From: Oscillatoriales cyanobacterium M59_W2019_021
GTDB taxonomy: Bacteria > Cyanobacteriota > Cyanobacteriia > Cyanobacteriales > Geitlerinemataceae
Length of the DNA stretch: 60,775 nucleotides
NCBI GenBank assembly: GCA_015295945.1
Contig: DVED01000028.1
Span: 1 to 60,775 of the forward strand
Direction: 5' to 3'
The notes beneath the pieces were generated by a model. It saw only the letters and a program-made list of their open reading frames with translations, was not told where the DNA came from and did not search any database. Shown one piece after another: positions 59,867 through 60,775 of the stretch; position 1 is the stretch's first letter; each line of letters starts with the position of its first letter. Made by a program: the position numbers and the translations under genes.

Positions 59867-60775
59867 CGCGTAAAATGGTATCGTTACCAATTTTTTCAGT
59901 TTGAATTCGAGCGGGAGATAACCCCCCTGTCAACTGAATTTGGCTGACCCCTCGGACATCGCCAACGCGAGTGCGACTGCCAAAAGTAACGAGAATTCCC
60001 GATCGATAATCTTCGATAATATCCGCATCGGATAGGGTCAAACTTCCATCTCCCGGTGCGAAGACAAACGTATCGCGTCCGAGACCGCCAGACATTGTAT
60101 CTCGACCCCGACCTCCTATTAAGATATCGTCCTCATTATTGCCTTCTAAGCGATCGTTTCCCGCACCACCAATGAGGGTATCGGTTCCTCCTTCTCCGGT
60201 TAACGTATCGTTTTCCGATCCGCCGTGAAGGTAATCGCTACTATTATCGCCACCTCCCCAAATGCGATCGTCACCCGTTCCACCAAAGACGGTATCGCTA
60301 TCGTTATTTCCTTCTAAAGTATCGTTATTTTCGTCGCCGAAAATGAGATCTTGTCCGCGACCGCCAAATATATAATCATCGTCTGCACCGCCGGAAATGT
60401 GATCGCTATCTTGTTCGCCATTAATGGTATCTCGTCCCGCCGATCCTTCAACCGTATCGTTTCCCGAGCCGCTGAGGATGCGATCGTTTCCAGCATCGCC
60501 ATAGAAGATGTCATTTCCCGTGGAACTAAAGCGAGAATCTCCCCCAACAAATGCCACGTTGCTACTATCTAAAATATCGTCTCCTGCCGTACCGTAAACG
60601 ATGTCGTCATCGTCTCCAGAGGTATTTTTAAAAATAAGGGCGATCGGTTGAGGAAATTCTAGATTGGAAGCGGGAGGTCGAATGGCAATACTGGCATCGT
60701 GTTTGCCGCCGATCGAGTTGGTATACGCATTCTCGGCAAAGGTTGGACTGGGTGTTAAAATTTGGGCGATCGGAA
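59799..60775 (-). CDS. RTX calcium-binding protein, N-terminal part beyond the window
   Basis: The frame is open from the right window edge to a TGA at 59801-59799; only the C-terminal 324 residues are present. About ten glycine/aspartate nonapeptides (GGADDDYIFGGRGQDLIFG, GGAGNDRLEGNNEDDILIGG) form a calcium-binding beta-roll, ending FVFAPGDGSLTLSDADIIED. A C-terminal block (VSQIQLTGGLSPARIQTEK to the last NELVFV) follows, the usual place of a type I secretion signal. The upstream residues (KHDASIAIRPPASNLEFPQP) are from another domain. Export and calcium-dependent folding outside the cell are inferred. Its 3' end overlaps cofG by 68 bp. Confidence 0.85.
   Translation of the reverse strand, partial: PIAQILTPSPTFAENAYTNSIGGKHDASIAIRPPASNLEFPQPIALIFKNTSGDDDDIVYGTAGDDILDSSNVAFVGGDSRFSSTGNDIFYGDAGNDRILSGSGNDTVEGSAGRDTINGEQDSDHISGGADDDYIFGGRGQDLIFGDENNDTLEGNNDSDTVFGGTGDDRIWGGGDNSSDYLHGGSENDTLTGEGGTDTLIGGAGNDRLEGNNEDDILIGGRGRDTMSGGLGRDTFVFAPGDGSLTLSDADIIEDYRSGILVTFGSRTRVGDVRGVSQIQLTGGLSPARIQTEKIGNDTILRANSEVLAILQNVDVRQNELVFV

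Noticed and set aside
1-60775. tRNA, rRNA or CRISPR arrays
   Set aside because: No T-arm-like GGTTCGAATCC set with matching stems, no rRNA-like stretch and no regularly spaced direct repeats were seen in the spacers.

Overview
The window is cyanobacterial chromosome. The octamer GCGATCGC and its core CGATCG are scattered through genes and spacers (HIP1-like). The gene set includes NdhL, a photosystem II S4-domain protein, DUF1816 and DUF3007 proteins, CrtE, a DevBCA exporter, HlyD, RTX and DUF4347 adhesin-type proteins, and a CofG deazaflavin enzyme. Heptamer repeats (AATGACC, AATGGGT), frequent in filamentous cyanobacteria, fill several spacers. I cannot name the genus. No rRNA, tRNA or CRISPR array was seen. 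All calls come from reading the sequence; no database search was run.

Layout. 1-80: the 3' end of an IS200/IS605-type transposase. 189-5505: a membrane glycosyltransferase, DUF1816, the overlapping pair rlmB and mini-RNase III, a STAS protein that seems to start at ATT, a glycine-zipper membrane protein and the PSII S4 protein. 5551-11299: a PP2C phosphatase with one membrane segment and a 902-residue DUF4347/RTX protein. 11535-17227: ndhL-DUF3007-trpA, a cytoplasmic-type alpha-amylase and a fused PabA-PabB aminodeoxychorismate synthase.

17345-24220 is the most defence- or signalling-like part. A two-gene unit encodes two AAA-like (nSTAND-type) ATPases, one fused to a GGDEF diguanylate cyclase and the other to a WD40 propeller whose last blade is frameshifted. 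Beside it is a methyltransferase of the family linked to DNA phosphorothioation, with an internally duplicated flanking domain and TTGTTAC/GTAACAA repeats on both sides. 24600-28856 is a tetR-devB-devC-devA export operon. 29038-36333 holds housekeeping genes: CheW, SixA, ChaN, peroxiredoxin Q, CrtE, a DUF212 protein and CobA. CobA is preceded by a spacer with several hairpins.

37056-46412 is an array of glycosyltransferase family 2 genes on the minus strand: five genes holding eight GT2 modules, with one ABC exporter among them. One gene is a 1099-residue chain of four modules. The array looks like a surface glycan or glycoconjugate locus grown by local duplication. A MITE-like element of about 119 bp separates it from a radical SAM/SPASM gene. 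Next come a 1142-residue repeat protein, a stand-alone fatty acyl-AMP ligase, a PspA-like protein with an inserted glycine-zipper region, a Uma2 nuclease-fold protein, a secreted protein of unknown family, CofG, and an RTX protein that runs off the right edge and overlaps cofG tail to tail.

Four repeat families recur: a roughly 33-bp palindrome-related repeat (consensus start GGTGCGTTTCGTTCCGG), a 40-bp element found in a spacer and in frame inside pabAB, a GCGCTTA/TAAGCGC repeat, and heptamer arrays.
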